A stretch of DNA of 64,000 nt from positions 1,538,841 to 1,602,840 of the forward strand of contig NZ_JAMTCH010000003.1 in NCBI RefSeq assembly GCF_024171735.1, written 5' to 3'. The notes under the pieces were generated by a model, which had not been told where the DNA came from, did no database searches, and was given only the letters and a program-made list of their open reading frames with translations. A program made the translations under genes and the position numbers. Positions 8,383-17,685 of this stretch are shown here, piece by piece. The stretch is from Prauserella alba. Its GTDB lineage: Bacteria > Actinomycetota > Actinomycetes > Mycobacteriales > Pseudonocardiaceae. Numbering within the stretch: position 1 is the first letter of the stretch; every line of letters starts with the position of its first letter.

Positions 8383-9279
8383 TCACTGTGATTCGGATCC
8401 GACTTCCGTCGCCGAAAGCAACCCGCGGTAGAGGGTGATCAGCCGTTCGCGTAGCGGAGCCGCGCGCCGGGCGAACGCTGCCTGCTGCCGCGCGTACTCG
8501 GCCCGCCCCGCCGGGGTCTCGATGCGCACGGGGGAGTATCCGAGCGCCGAGAGATCGTAGGGACTGGCGCGCATGTCGAGTACGCGGATGTCGGCCGCCA
8601 GCTCGAAGCAGTCGCCCAGCAGCTCCGACGGTACGAGCGGGCCGAGCTTGTAGGCCCATTTGTACAGGTCCATACCGACGTGCAGGCAACCGGGCTGGTC
8701 GAGGTCGCGCTGCGTCTCGCGGGTCGGCTGCACCGTGTTCAGTGGCCGCGCCTGCTCGGTGAAGAACCGGAAGGCGTCGAAGTGGCCGCAGCGGATGTCG
8801 AGGTTCTCGACGACCTCGTCGGTGCCCGCGGATCCCAGGCGCAGCGGTAACTGAGCGTGTCGGACCTCCTCGGCGGGGTGGCGATACACCATGGCCCATT
8901 CGTGGAGGCCGAAGCAGTTCAGCCGCGGTGGCCGTGCCCCCGTCGCCTCCAGCAGGGAGACCACGTAGCGCGCCATGCGGGCGCGTTTGGGCGGCAGCAC
9001 CGGATCGGCACGGACGCCGCCGGTGGTGGCCACGTACCCGGTGCGGTCGAGGAACCGGGCGGCGCCGCCCCCGGTGAGCAGCACCTCCGGCCCCGGCTGC
9101 CAGCGTTCCAGCTGCGAGGGCGGCAGCGAGTAGTACGTGAACAGGAAGTCCAGTACGGGATGCTTCTCGCCGCGCGACCGTCGCGCCTGGTGTGGACCGG
9201 TCCACGGCCGCATGCGCGCGGTGTGGGCCTCCTCGCGGGCACGCCACTCCGGCTCGGTGAGCACCGTGTCAGGTGACAT
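8383..9279 (-). CDS. Conserved actinobacterial protein, possibly 3-methyladenine DNA glycosylase
   Basis: 298 residues, rich in aromatic and charged residues. Conserved-looking blocks are WTGPHQARRSRGEKHPVLDF, YYSLPPSQLERWQPG, RLNCFGLHEWAMVY and CLHVGMDLYKWAYKLGP. From memory, homologues are often labelled 3-methyladenine DNA glycosylase in actinobacterial genomes, but I see no HhH-GPD motif or other catalytic signature that proves it. Its start overlaps the end of the upstream CBS-domain gene by 11 nt, so it belongs to the same minus-strand operon. Confidence 0.55.
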   Translation of the reverse strand: MSPDTVLTEPEWRAREEAHTARMRPWTGPHQARRSRGEKHPVLDFLFTYYSLPPSQLERWQPGPEVLLTGGGAARFLDRTGYVATTGGVRADPVLPPKRARMARYVVSLLEATGARPPRLNCFGLHEWAMVYRHPAEEVRHAQLPLRLGSAGTDEVVENLDIRCGHFDAFRFFTEQARPLNTVQPTRETQRDLDQPGCLHVGMDLYKWAYKLGPLVPSELLGDCFELAADIRVLDMRASPYDLSALGYSPVRIETPAGRAEYARQQAAFARRAAPLRERLITLYRGLLSATEVGSESQ

Positions 9280-10315
9280 GCGTGCCGTCCCGCACCGTGC
9301 CGACGTACTCCTCGACCAGATCCTCCAACGCCGCCACGCCGATCACCGCGCCGGTGTCGTCGGTGGCCGTGGCCAGGTGGCTGCCTTCCCGGCGCATCGC
9401 CGACAGGGCGGTGTCGAGGCGCGCGTGCACCGGTAGCTCGGTCAACCGGCGGATCTTGCTCGCAGGGACCTGTGCGCCCGGATCGTCGCCGAGGTGGGCG
9501 AGGACGTCCTTGACGTGCAGGTACCCGACGAGCCGGCCGTCGCCTGCGCGCAGCGGATAGCGGGAGAACCCCGTCGCGGACACGGCGGCCTCGACGTCGC
9601 CGAGCGTCGGATGATCCGGCACGGTGCGGAGATCTGCCATCGGCACGACGATGTCGGCGACCGTCTTGTCGGCCGACGAGAGGGTCTGCGACAGGCGCCG
9701 GTGCTCGGCGTGCTCGATGAGTCCCTCGCGGCGCGACTCGCTGAGCAGCGCGGCCAGTTCGTCGGAGGTGTAACCGGTGTCGACCTCGTCCTTCGGCTCC
9801 ACCCGCATCAGCCGGAGAACCCCGTTGGCGATGCCGTTGAGCAACCAGAGGAACGGGTGCACCAGGCGGACCCACGCCACATGCACGGGCACGAGCCACA
9901 GCGCCATCCGCTCGGGTTCGGCGATCGCGATGTTCTTCGGCACCATCTCACCGACCAGCACGTGAAGCAGGGTGATGGCCACGAGCGTGACGACGAAGGC
10001 GACGGGGTGGATCACGTACTCGGGAATCGGCACGCCGAGAGCGTGGACGGCGGCCTCGAGCTGGTGCGCCACCGCCGGTTCGCCGAACTGGAGCAGCAGC
10101 AGCGAGCACACCGTGATGCCCAGCTGCGCCCCGGCGAGCATCAGCGACACGTTCTGGCCCGCCTTGATGACGATCTTGGCGCGGCTCGTGCCCGCGGCCA
10201 GCAGCGCTTCGAGGCGGTCGCGCCGGGAGGAGATGAGCGCGAACTCGGCGCCGACGAAGAACGCGTTGAACGCCAGTAGGACGGCGATGAGGGAGATGGC
10301 GACCCAGTCGTTCAC
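9269..10315 (-). CDS. DUF21/CBS-domain membrane protein (CNNM/HlyC-like)
   Basis: 348 residues. An N-terminal DUF21 (CNNM) membrane domain has about four hydrophobic segments (WVAISLIAVLLAFNAFFVG; GITVCSLLLLQFG; VAFVVTLVAITLLHVLVG) with the family motif GEMVPKNIA. A CBS pair follows (VPMADLRTVPDHPTLGDVEA; YLHVKDVLAHL). It ends after the CBS pair and lacks the C-terminal CorC/HlyC domain that its upstream partner has. The family has been linked to divalent cation transport; the old name haemolysin is misleading. It overlaps the upstream gene by four bases (ATGA). Confidence 0.88.
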   Translation of the reverse strand: MNDWVAISLIAVLLAFNAFFVGAEFALISSRRDRLEALLAAGTSRAKIVIKAGQNVSLMLAGAQLGITVCSLLLLQFGEPAVAHQLEAAVHALGVPIPEYVIHPVAFVVTLVAITLLHVLVGEMVPKNIAIAEPERMALWLVPVHVAWVRLVHPFLWLLNGIANGVLRLMRVEPKDEVDTGYTSDELAALLSESRREGLIEHAEHRRLSQTLSSADKTVADIVVPMADLRTVPDHPTLGDVEAAVSATGFSRYPLRAGDGRLVGYLHVKDVLAHLGDDPGAQVPASKIRRLTELPVHARLDTALSAMRREGSHLATATDDTGAVIGVAALEDLVEEYVGTVRDGTHVT

Positions 10316-11628
10316 GCGGCCACCTCCCGTCGCTCGACGCGGACCTCGGCGATGCGGTGCCGGTCCATCTCGGTGACGGTGAGCCGCCAGCCGTCGATGT
10401 CGACCGCGTCGTCGACGTCGGGGATGCGGCCCAGCCGTTCGAGGATCAGGCCGGCGATCGTCTCGTAGTCCCCGTCGGGCATCGCGAACCCGGTGATGTC
10501 GGCGACCTCGTCACCGCGCAGCTGCCCCGAGACGGCCCAGCTGGCTGCGTCGATCTGCTGCGAGGACGGTTCCTCGCGGTCGTCGTGCTCGTCCCGGACG
10601 TCGCCGATGATCTCCTCGACGACGTCTTCGAGGGTGACGAGTCCGGCACTGCCGCCGTACTCGTCGACCACGATCGCGAGCTGGAACCGGGACGCGCGGA
10701 GCCGGTCGAGCAGTGCGTCCCCCGGCAGCGACTCGGGCACGGTCGGGACGGGTCGCATCACCGAGCCGATCGGCACCGTGCGGCGCTGATCGGCGCGGAC
10801 GGTGAACGCCTGCTTGACGTGCGCGGCGCCCTGGACGTCGTCGAGGTCCTCGCGGTACACGGGGAAGCGCGACAGGCCGGTGCTGCGGGACAGGTCGACG
10901 AGATCGGCGACCGTGTCGTCCACGTGCAGCGACGCGACCCGTACGCGCGGGGTCATCAGTTCCGCGGCGGTGCGCTCGCCGAACCGCAACGAGCGGTCGA
11001 GCAGCTGGGCCGTCGCGACGTCGAGGGTGCCGCTGGCGGCACTCGTGCGCACGATCGAGCCCAGTTCCTGGGGCGAACGCGCCGAGCGCAGCTCCTCCTG
11101 CGGCTCGACGCCGAGCTTGCGGACGACGACGTTGGCGCTGTTGTTCATGAGCGTGATCAGCCAGCGGAACAGCGCGGAGAACCGGGAGTGGTATCCGGCG
11201 ACCGCCCGCGCCGTCTTCAGCGGCAGCGAGACGGCGAGGTTCTTCGGCACCATCTCGCCGATGACCATGGACAGTGCGGTGGCCAACAGCATCGACAGCA
11301 CCAGGGACGCCCCGCGCGCGCCGCTGTCGGGCAGGCCGAGTCCGGTCAGGGCCGGGCGGATGACCTTCCCGAGGAGCGGTTCGGCGACGTAGCCCGTCAG
11401 CAGGGTCGTGAGCGTGATCGCGACCTGGGCGCCCGACAGCTGGAACGACAGCGTCCGGTGCGCCTTGAGCACGGTCTTCGATCGGCGGTCGCCGACCTGG
11501 CGGACGTTGGCCTCGATGGTGCTGCGTTCGAGTGTGGTGAGGGAGAATTCGGCGGCCACCGCGAGCCCGGTGCCGACGGTCAGCAGCACGACGACCAGCA
11601 GGCCCCCGACGGTGAGCAGGACGTCCAT
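10312..11628 (-). CDS. DUF21/CBS/CorC-domain membrane protein
   Basis: 438 residues with the full CNNM/CorC layout: membrane domain with GEMVPKNLAVSLP, CBS pair (MTPRVRVASLHVDDTVADLV; RFPVYREDLDD), then a C-terminal CorC_HlyC domain (VVDEYGGSAGLVTLEDVVEE onward). Likely a membrane protein for Mg/Co or other cation homeostasis, working with its paralogue downstream; the two form a tandem pair as in mycobacteria (Rv1842c-Rv1841c order). The start is ATG 11628, and the 241-nt gap upstream would hold the operon promoter. Confidence 0.9.
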   Translation of the reverse strand: MDVLLTVGGLLVVVLLTVGTGLAVAAEFSLTTLERSTIEANVRQVGDRRSKTVLKAHRTLSFQLSGAQVAITLTTLLTGYVAEPLLGKVIRPALTGLGLPDSGARGASLVLSMLLATALSMVIGEMVPKNLAVSLPLKTARAVAGYHSRFSALFRWLITLMNNSANVVVRKLGVEPQEELRSARSPQELGSIVRTSAASGTLDVATAQLLDRSLRFGERTAAELMTPRVRVASLHVDDTVADLVDLSRSTGLSRFPVYREDLDDVQGAAHVKQAFTVRADQRRTVPIGSVMRPVPTVPESLPGDALLDRLRASRFQLAIVVDEYGGSAGLVTLEDVVEEIIGDVRDEHDDREEPSSQQIDAASWAVSGQLRGDEVADITGFAMPDGDYETIAGLILERLGRIPDVDDAVDIDGWRLTVTEMDRHRIAEVRVERREVAA

Positions 11629-11869
11629 CAGGCTGCGCCGCCCTGGCCGGGACGGACGGGGCGGACAAGGGGAGACATCAGCGAGCCGGGTCTGTCACCC
11701 GGCCGAATACTGTCTCCCGGTGACTGCGCATCGCGCACGAACGACGTCAACTCCTCGGAGAACACGGACCGACAGGGAACAGGGGTATCTTAACCAGGAC
11801 AAACGGTGGCGACGGCGGCGGAGTTCCCGAATCCGGCCCGGCCGCGCCCCGGGCTGCGGGTGAGCGGGC

Positions 11870-12448
11870 TCAGTCGCCGCGGTGGCGGCGGACGCTGTCC
11901 TCGACGACGTCCAGGACGGGTTCCAGATCGTCCGCGGGCAGGCCCATGGCGAGGTGGGAGACCAGGCCTTCGAGGACGAGCTGCAGATACTCGGCGAGGA
12001 CGCCGACACCGATGTCGTCGCGCAGGTTCCCGGACCGGCGCTGCCATTCGAGCCGGTTGCGCGTGGCGACGGTGAGCTGCTGCGAGTGCTCGGCCCACCG
12101 GCCGCGGAACTCCGGGTCGGTGCGCAGCCTGCGGGAGACCTCGAGGCGGGTGCCGAGCCAGTCGGCCGGGTGTTCGGAGTCACCGGCCAGCAGGTCCCGC
12201 ATCACCTGGACCAGTCCCTGTTCGGCGACGACGTCGGCCATGCGGGCGGCGTCGTCCTCGGCGAGCGCGAGGAACAGCGACTCCTTGTCGCGGAAGTGGT
12301 GGAAGATGGCACCGCGTGACAGGCCGGTCGCCTCCTCGAGCCGGCGGACGGTGGCACCCTCGTAGCCGAACCGCCCGAAACACAGGCGTGCACCGTCGAG
12401 GATCTGGCGCCGACGCGCCTCGAGGTGGTCCTGGCTGACCCGTGGCAT
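11870..12448 (-). CDS. acnR: TetR-family repressor of aconitase, AcnR
   Basis: 192 residues. The HTH region ATVRRLEEATGLSRGAIFHH and the following FLALAEDDAARMADVV match the AcnR family closely; in Corynebacterium AcnR represses acn. The site CCGTACGTACGTACTG, which fits the published AcnR motif CAGNACnnncGTACTG with one mismatch, lies 38-53 nt upstream of the ATG. A second site sits in the acn promoter at 24151. In related genomes acnR directly follows acn; here about 8.8 kb separates them, so regulation would be in trans. It is divergent from egtA. Confidence 0.88.
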   Translation of the reverse strand: MPRVSQDHLEARRRQILDGARLCFGRFGYEGATVRRLEEATGLSRGAIFHHFRDKESLFLALAEDDAARMADVVAEQGLVQVMRDLLAGDSEHPADWLGTRLEVSRRLRTDPEFRGRWAEHSQQLTVATRNRLEWQRRSGNLRDDIGVGVLAEYLQLVLEGLVSHLAMGLPADDLEPVLDVVEDSVRRHRGD

Positions 12449-12485
12449 TCATCGATCTTGACACCGGCCGGGGAGAGGACGCAAA

Positions 12486-12501
12486 CCGTACGTACGTACT
12501 G
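12486..12501 (-). promoter_or_regulatory. Putative AcnR operator upstream of acnR
   Basis: CCGTACGTACGTACTG matches the Corynebacterium AcnR motif CAGNACnnncGTACTG at all defined positions but one. It would allow AcnR to control its own gene, and possibly the divergent egtA. Confidence 0.6.
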
Positions 12502-12683
12502 GGAGGTGAGGTCGGCTCGGCGGGATCCGTGCGGGCAGTGCGTTGCGGGCAGAGCGTTGGGGACATCGCGTTGGAGGCAATGCGTTGGGGCGTTGCGTGC
12601 GGGTGCCCGTGCAGAGGCTGCGATTGTCGGTGGGCGCCGGTAGCGTCCGACATCGACGGTCCCCGAGCGGATGCGGTGGTCGC

Positions 12684-14183
12684 ATGACGGCGATGCACGG
12701 TTCTGTCACTCCAACCCCGGACACCCCCACTCCCGGTACTCCACGCCGGGACACCTCACCCTCGGACGCCTCGATGTCCGGGGTCGCCACGTCCGGCAAT
12801 CCCACGACGGGTGATCCCACGAGGGGTGATCCCACAACCGGGAACCCGGCTCCCGGAGATCCGGCGCCGGGCGACTCGGCGGGCGCCGGATCCGGCCCGG
12901 CCGGCGCTGACGGCCCTGCTGGTGCTGCGGTGTCCGCGGGCGCCAGGGAGGCGGCCGCGGAGGTCGCGGCGTGTGCGGTCGCCGATCGCGCCGAAGGGGA
13001 GGCCTACGTCGCCTCGGTCTGTTTCAAACACGGTCCGCCGCGGCTGACCGGTGCCGAGCTCGAGTTCCTCGTCCACGACGCCGTCGACCCGCGCCGCGCT
13101 CCGGACCCCGATCGGCTGCGCCGCGCGCTCGGTGGGCACGCGCCGGCCACCCTGGTGCCCGGGGGTCGCGCCGCGCCGCTGCCTTCCGGGTCGGCCCTCA
13201 CCCTCGAACCCGGCGGCCAGGTGGAGATCTCCACGCGGCCGCACACGTCGCTGCGGGGCCTGATGACCGACGCGGAGGCCGATCTGGCCCACGTCACCGA
13301 CCTACTCGCCGGGGAGGGGCTGGTGCTGGGGGAACGGGCGATCGACCCGCTGCGTCCACCCGTGCGCATCCTCGACACCGAGCGGTACGCGGCGATGCAG
13401 CGCCGCTTCGCGGCGTTCGGCCCGGGCGGGGAGACGATGATGTGCAGCACCGCGGCGGTACAGGTGTGCGTCGACGCCGGTGAGGCCGTCGCGGTTCCGG
13501 CCCGGTGGGCGGCGGTGCACGCCCTCGGTCCGGTCCTGCTCGCGTTGTTCGCCAACTCGCGCACGCACACCGGCCGTGACACGGGGTACGCCTCGGCGCG
13601 CTGGCGGGCCGTGATGGACACCGAACCGGCGCGGACCGACCCCGCGGCAGCCGGCGACGCCGTCGCGGACCCGCCCGCCCGCTGGGCATCCCGCGTGCTG
13701 GACACACCCCTGATGGTGCGCAGGCGGACGGCCGGATCGTGGGACGCGCCGTCCCGGCTGACGTTCGCCGATTGGATCGCCCGCCGCGGCGCCGCGCGGC
13801 ACTGGGCACCACCGACGTTCGCGGACCTGGACTACCACCTGACCACGCTGTTCACGCCGGTGCGCCCGCGTGGGCACCTCGAGGTGCGCTACATCGACGC
13901 CCAGCCGCCCGGTCGCTGGGTCGATCCCGTCGCACTGCTGGTTGCGCTGGTGCGCACGCCCGCGGTCGTCGATCGTGTCCGGGAGGTCTGCGCGCCCACC
14001 GAGGGCCGCTGGGCCGATGCCGCCCGGCTGGGCCTCGCCGATCCGGCATTGCACCGCGGCGCACGTGCGGTCGCCGAGCTCGGCTGCGACGGGCTGGCCG
14101 ATCTCGACCTGCCGCCGGTGCTGACCGACGAGATCGTCACGGCCGTCGCAGCGCGGTTGGACGGCCGCCCGCGCACCGGGTGA
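12684..14183 (+). CDS. egtA: Ergothioneine biosynthesis glutamate-cysteine ligase EgtA
   Basis: 499 residues. EgtA makes gamma-glutamylcysteine, the sulfur donor for EgtB. The catalytic region is recognisable: GAELEFLVHD, then LTLEPGGQVEISTRPH, MMCSTAAVQVCVDAG, YHLTTLFTPVRPRGHLEVRY. The first ~100 residues are an unusual low-complexity tail with runs such as GDPTTGNPAPGDPAPGD, encoded by a degenerate tandem DNA repeat; the enzyme domain begins near residue 120. ATG 12684 is the first plausible start but has no strong ribosome site, so a later start within the tail is possible. First gene of egtABCD. Confidence 0.9.
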   Translation: MTAMHGSVTPTPDTPTPGTPRRDTSPSDASMSGVATSGNPTTGDPTRGDPTTGNPAPGDPAPGDSAGAGSGPAGADGPAGAAVSAGAREAAAEVAACAVADRAEGEAYVASVCFKHGPPRLTGAELEFLVHDAVDPRRAPDPDRLRRALGGHAPATLVPGGRAAPLPSGSALTLEPGGQVEISTRPHTSLRGLMTDAEADLAHVTDLLAGEGLVLGERAIDPLRPPVRILDTERYAAMQRRFAAFGPGGETMMCSTAAVQVCVDAGEAVAVPARWAAVHALGPVLLALFANSRTHTGRDTGYASARWRAVMDTEPARTDPAAAGDAVADPPARWASRVLDTPLMVRRRTAGSWDAPSRLTFADWIARRGAARHWAPPTFADLDYHLTTLFTPVRPRGHLEVRYIDAQPPGRWVDPVALLVALVRTPAVVDRVREVCAPTEGRWADAARLGLADPALHRGARAVAELGCDGLADLDLPPVLTDEIVTAVAARLDGRPRTG

Positions 14184-14287
14184 CGCCGAAACCGGTCCCG
14201 CCGGCCGGTGTGCGAGAGCCCCTGCGCGTCGACCCGTTGACCGTCGCCGTTCCCGTTGTCGTTTCCGTTGTTGTTCGAGGAGGAAGC

Positions 14288-15742
14288 ATGGCCACGTCCG
14301 ATCCTGCCCCGGCTCCCACTCCTTCACCCAGCCCCACTCTTCCACCAGCGCCGACCGCTTCACCCGGTCCTACGGCCTCACCCGGTCCCACGGCCTCACC
14401 CGGTACCGCGCCGGAAGGGCCGGATCGGGCCGGCTCCGCCGAGGAGTTGCGTGCCCGGGCGGCCGCCGCGCTGGACCGGGCACGCCGGCGCACCGCGGCG
14501 CTGACCGACATCGACGACGCGGAGCTCACCCGGCAGCATTCGAAGCTCATGTCGCCGCTGGTGTGGGATCTCGCGCACGTCGGCAGTCAGGAGGAGATCT
14601 GGCTCGTGCGGGACGTCGGCGGGCGTGAACCGCTGCGCCCCGACATCGATGATCTCTACGACGCGTTCCAGCATCCGCGTTCCGACCGGCCGGCACTGCC
14701 GCTGCTCGGGCCGGACGAAGCGCGCGCCTACGTGGGGCAGGTCCGGGAGAAGGCACTCGACGCCCTCGACCGCGTGCCGCTGGAGGGCAGCGGGCTGACC
14801 GCGTCGGCGTTCGCGTTCGGCATGATCGCCCAGCACGAGCAGCAGCACGACGAGACGATGCTCGCGACCCACCAGCTGCGGCGAGGCGACCCGCTGCTCG
14901 ACGCGCCCGCACCGCCCGGCCGGCGTGCCGGACCGCTGCCGGAGGAGGTCGTCGTGCCCGCGGGGTCGTTCGTCATGGGGACGTCGGTCGAGCCGTGGGC
15001 ACTCGACAACGAACGGCCGGCGCACGAGGTCCACGTCGACGCGTTCGCGCTCGACACGGTCCCCGTCACGAGTGGGCGGTACGCCGCGTTCGTCGACGCC
15101 GGCGGATACACCGATCCGCGGTGGTGGAGCGAGGCGGGCTGGGCGTACGTGACCGGCAACGGCATCGGCGCGCCGCGATTCTGGTATCGCGACGGCGGCC
15201 GCTGGCGGCGCAGGCGGTTCGGCGTCGACGAACCGGTCCCGGCCGACGAGCCGGTGTTGCACGTGTCGTTCCACGAGGCGGAGGCCTACGCCGCGTGGGC
15301 CGGCAAACGGCTGCCCACGGAGGCGGAATGGGAGAAGGCGGCCCGGCACGATCCGTCGACCGGCCGTTCGCTGCGCTACCCGTGGGGCGACGAGGAACCC
15401 ACGGCCGAGCGCGCCAACCTCGGCCAGCGGCACCTCCGGCCCGCCCCGGTCGGCGCCTATCCGGACGGCGTGTCGCCGGTCGGGGCACACCAGTTGATCG
15501 GCGACGTCTGGGAGTGGACCGCCACGGACTTCGCGGGCTACCCGGGCTTCGCGGCGTTCCCGTACCGGGAGTACTCCGAGGTGTTCTTCGGCAGTGACCA
15601 CAAGGTGCTTCGCGGCGGTTCGTTCGGCACGGACCCGGTGGCGATCCGCGGCACGTTCCGCAACTGGGACTTCCCGATCCGGCGGCAGATCTTCACGGGT
15701 TTCCGTTGTGCGCGCGATCTGTCCCGGGACGAGGTGGTGTGA
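14288..15742 (+). CDS. egtB: Ergothioneine sulfoxide synthase EgtB
   Basis: 484 residues. This non-haem iron enzyme joins the sulfur of gamma-glutamylcysteine to trimethylhistidine using O2. The N-terminal DinB-like half holds the iron-binding His residues (LVWDLAHVGSQEE and AQHEQQHDETM). The C-terminal FGE-sulfatase half shows GDVWEWTATDF, VLRGGSFGTDP and TGFRCARD. The start is ATG 14288 because GAGGAGGAAGC lies just before it. The first ~50 residues are Pro/Ser/Thr-rich, with PTASPG repeated three times. The gap after egtA is 104 nt; egtC starts three bases after the stop. Confidence 0.95.
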   Translation: MATSDPAPAPTPSPSPTLPPAPTASPGPTASPGPTASPGTAPEGPDRAGSAEELRARAAAALDRARRRTAALTDIDDAELTRQHSKLMSPLVWDLAHVGSQEEIWLVRDVGGREPLRPDIDDLYDAFQHPRSDRPALPLLGPDEARAYVGQVREKALDALDRVPLEGSGLTASAFAFGMIAQHEQQHDETMLATHQLRRGDPLLDAPAPPGRRAGPLPEEVVVPAGSFVMGTSVEPWALDNERPAHEVHVDAFALDTVPVTSGRYAAFVDAGGYTDPRWWSEAGWAYVTGNGIGAPRFWYRDGGRWRRRRFGVDEPVPADEPVLHVSFHEAEAYAAWAGKRLPTEAEWEKAARHDPSTGRSLRYPWGDEEPTAERANLGQRHLRPAPVGAYPDGVSPVGAHQLIGDVWEWTATDFAGYPGFAAFPYREYSEVFFGSDHKVLRGGSFGTDPVAIRGTFRNWDFPIRRQIFTGFRCARDLSRDEVV

Positions 15743-15745
15743 GCG

Positions 15746-16519
15746 GTGTGCCGGCATCTCGCATACCTCGGCACGCCGACCTCGCCCGCCGGTCCGCTGC
15801 TGAGCGCGCCGCACGCGCTGCTCGTGCAGTCCTACGCTCCCGCGGACATGCGCGGTGGGGGCACCGTCAACGCCGACGGATTCGGCCTCGCCTGGCTGGC
15901 CGACGACTCAGGACCGCCGGTGCAGTACCGCCGCGCGCGTCCGCTGTGGACCGACGATGCGCTGCCGCGGCTCGCCGAGACGCTGCGGTCGCCGGTGTTC
16001 GTCGGGGCGGTGCGGTCGGGCACCCCTGGCATGCCGGTCGAGGAGGCGGCGTGTGCTCCGCTGGTCGACGACCGGTGGATGTTCAGCCACAACGGCGTGG
16101 TCGCCGGCTGGCCGTCGTCGGTCGCGGGACTCGCGGAGAAGCTGCCGGTCGTCGACCTCCTGGGGCTGGAGTCACGCACGGATTCGGCGTTGCTGTGGGC
16201 GTTGTTGCGCCGCCGGCTGGCCGAGGGCGGTGAGCCCGTGACCGAAGTGGCCCGGTTGGTGTCCGATGTGGACCGGGCCGCGCCGGGGTCCAGGTTGAAC
16301 CTCGTGCTCGCAGGCCACGACCTGCTGGTCGCGACGGCGTGGCGCCACTCGCTGTCGGTCCGCGCAGCGGCCGACGGCGTGAGCGTTGCCTCCGAACCCC
16401 ACGACGGCGACCCGCGGTGGCGGCCCGTGCCGGACGGGCACGTCGTCGTCGCCCGCCGGGACACCACCGGCGAGGTCACCAGCACGACACTGCCCCTGGA
16501 CGAACGGAGCTCCGCGTGA
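15746..16519 (+). CDS. egtC: Ergothioneine biosynthesis glutamine amidotransferase-like hydrolase EgtC
   Basis: 257 residues. EgtC removes the gamma-glutamyl group from the EgtB product. It is a class II glutamine amidotransferase fold with the nucleophile Cys2 immediately after the initiator Met (MCRHLAYLG). NADGFGLAW and MFSHNGVVAGW complete the active site. The GTG start is fixed by the need for Cys2. It is tightly coupled to egtB and overlaps egtD by four bases (GTGA). Confidence 0.95.
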   Translation: MCRHLAYLGTPTSPAGPLLSAPHALLVQSYAPADMRGGGTVNADGFGLAWLADDSGPPVQYRRARPLWTDDALPRLAETLRSPVFVGAVRSGTPGMPVEEAACAPLVDDRWMFSHNGVVAGWPSSVAGLAEKLPVVDLLGLESRTDSALLWALLRRRLAEGGEPVTEVARLVSDVDRAAPGSRLNLVLAGHDLLVATAWRHSLSVRAAADGVSVASEPHDGDPRWRPVPDGHVVVARRDTTGEVTSTTLPLDERSSA

Positions 16520-17487
16520 ACGACGTGATCATCGAACGACACCGCACCGGTGAGGACCTGACCGCGGCGCTGCGGCGCGACGTCAGGGAAGGACTGTCCG
16601 CGCCGCAGAAGTGGTTGCCCGCCACCTGGTTCTACGACGCGCGGGGCAGCGAGCTGTTCGAACAGATCACCGCGCTGCCCGAGTACTACCCCACGCGCGC
16701 CGAACGGGAGGTGCTGCTGCGCGAGGCTCCCGCGATCGCGGCGGCCACCGGGGCGCGCACGCTCGTGGAACTCGGTGCCGGGTCGAGTGAGAAGACGCGT
16801 GCCCTGCTCGACGCCCTGCGGTCGGCGGGCACGTTGACGGGCTTCGTGCCCCAGGACGTGTCGGCCTCGGCGCTGACCGAGGCTGCCGAGGCGATCGCCG
16901 CCGACTACCCGGACCTGGCCGTGCACGGTGTCGTCGGGGACTTCACCGTGAACCTCGGCGAGCTGCCCGGGGCGCCGCCGCGAGTGGTGGCGTTCCTCGG
17001 CGGCACGATCGGCAACTTCCCGCCCGCCGAGCGCGCGGCGTTCCTGCGGTCGGTGCGCGCGGTGCTGAAGCCGGGGGAGTGGCTGCTGCTCGGGACCGAT
17101 CTCGTCAAGGATCCCGCCACGCTCGTGGCCGCCTACGACGACGCGCGCGGTGTGACGGCCGAGTTCAACCGCAACGTGCTCACGGTGCTGAACGCCCGAC
17201 TGGGCGCGGACGCCGACCCGGCCGACTTCGACCACGTGGCGGTGTGGGACGACGAGCACGAGTGGATCGAGATGCGGCTGCGGGCCCGTCGTGACCTCGT
17301 GGTGCACGTCCCGGGCGCCGGACTGGACGCCGAGTTCCGCGCGGGCGAGCACCTGCGGACGGAGGTCTCCGCCAAGTTCCGGCCCGACGGTGTGCGGGCC
17401 GAACTCGCCGACGCGGGTTTCGCCCGCGAACACTGGTGGACCGACGAGGCGAACCGGTTCGGCGTCTCCCTCGCCCGCGCCGTGTGA
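16516..17487 (+). CDS. egtD: L-histidine N-alpha-methyltransferase EgtD
   Basis: 323 residues. EgtD trimethylates histidine with S-adenosylmethionine to make hercynine, the substrate of EgtB. The SAM-binding motif LVELGAGSSEKT and the segments LPEYYPTRAE, FLGGTIGNFPP and LLLGTDLVKD are typical of the family. The GTG start overlaps the egtC stop. No egtE (the PLP lyase of the last step) follows, so that step must be carried out by another enzyme outside the window or by a general beta-lyase. Confidence 0.95.
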   Translation: MNDVIIERHRTGEDLTAALRRDVREGLSAPQKWLPATWFYDARGSELFEQITALPEYYPTRAEREVLLREAPAIAAATGARTLVELGAGSSEKTRALLDALRSAGTLTGFVPQDVSASALTEAAEAIAADYPDLAVHGVVGDFTVNLGELPGAPPRVVAFLGGTIGNFPPAERAAFLRSVRAVLKPGEWLLLGTDLVKDPATLVAAYDDARGVTAEFNRNVLTVLNARLGADADPADFDHVAVWDDEHEWIEMRLRARRDLVVHVPGAGLDAEFRAGEHLRTEVSAKFRPDGVRAELADAGFAREHWWTDEANRFGVSLARAV

Positions 17488-17492
17488 CCCGC

Positions 17493-17528
17493 GTGTCCTG
17501 CGCTCACCACCGCGTGTTCTGCGGCCGG
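17493..17528. repeat. Degenerate 21-bp direct repeat after egtD
   Basis: Two units beginning GTGTCCTGC (17493) and GTGTTCTGC (17514), 21 nt apart. The first unit matches 16 of 21 bases of the reverse complement of the repeat at 40971. Both loci lie just 3' of a gene. Confidence 0.45.
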
Positions 17529-17630
17529 TGCGCCGGCACGGCGGATCGACCCTCGTGGCGGCGGAGCGGCTCGGTGGTCCACGCCGTGTGCCGCCGCCGT
17601 AGTTCCGCCGTGAGGCCGGCGCGCGGGGAT

Positions 17631-17644
17631 CGGTTGCACAACCG
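17631..17644. promoter_or_regulatory. Perfect inverted repeat upstream of the F420-type oxidoreductase gene
   Basis: CGGTTG-CA-CAACCG lies 42 nt before the start at 17686. It could be an operator; no regulator gene adjoins it. Confidence 0.3.
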
Positions 17645-17685
17645 GCGGGAAACCGGCGTGCGGCAGGTGCCTCGGGAATGATCGA

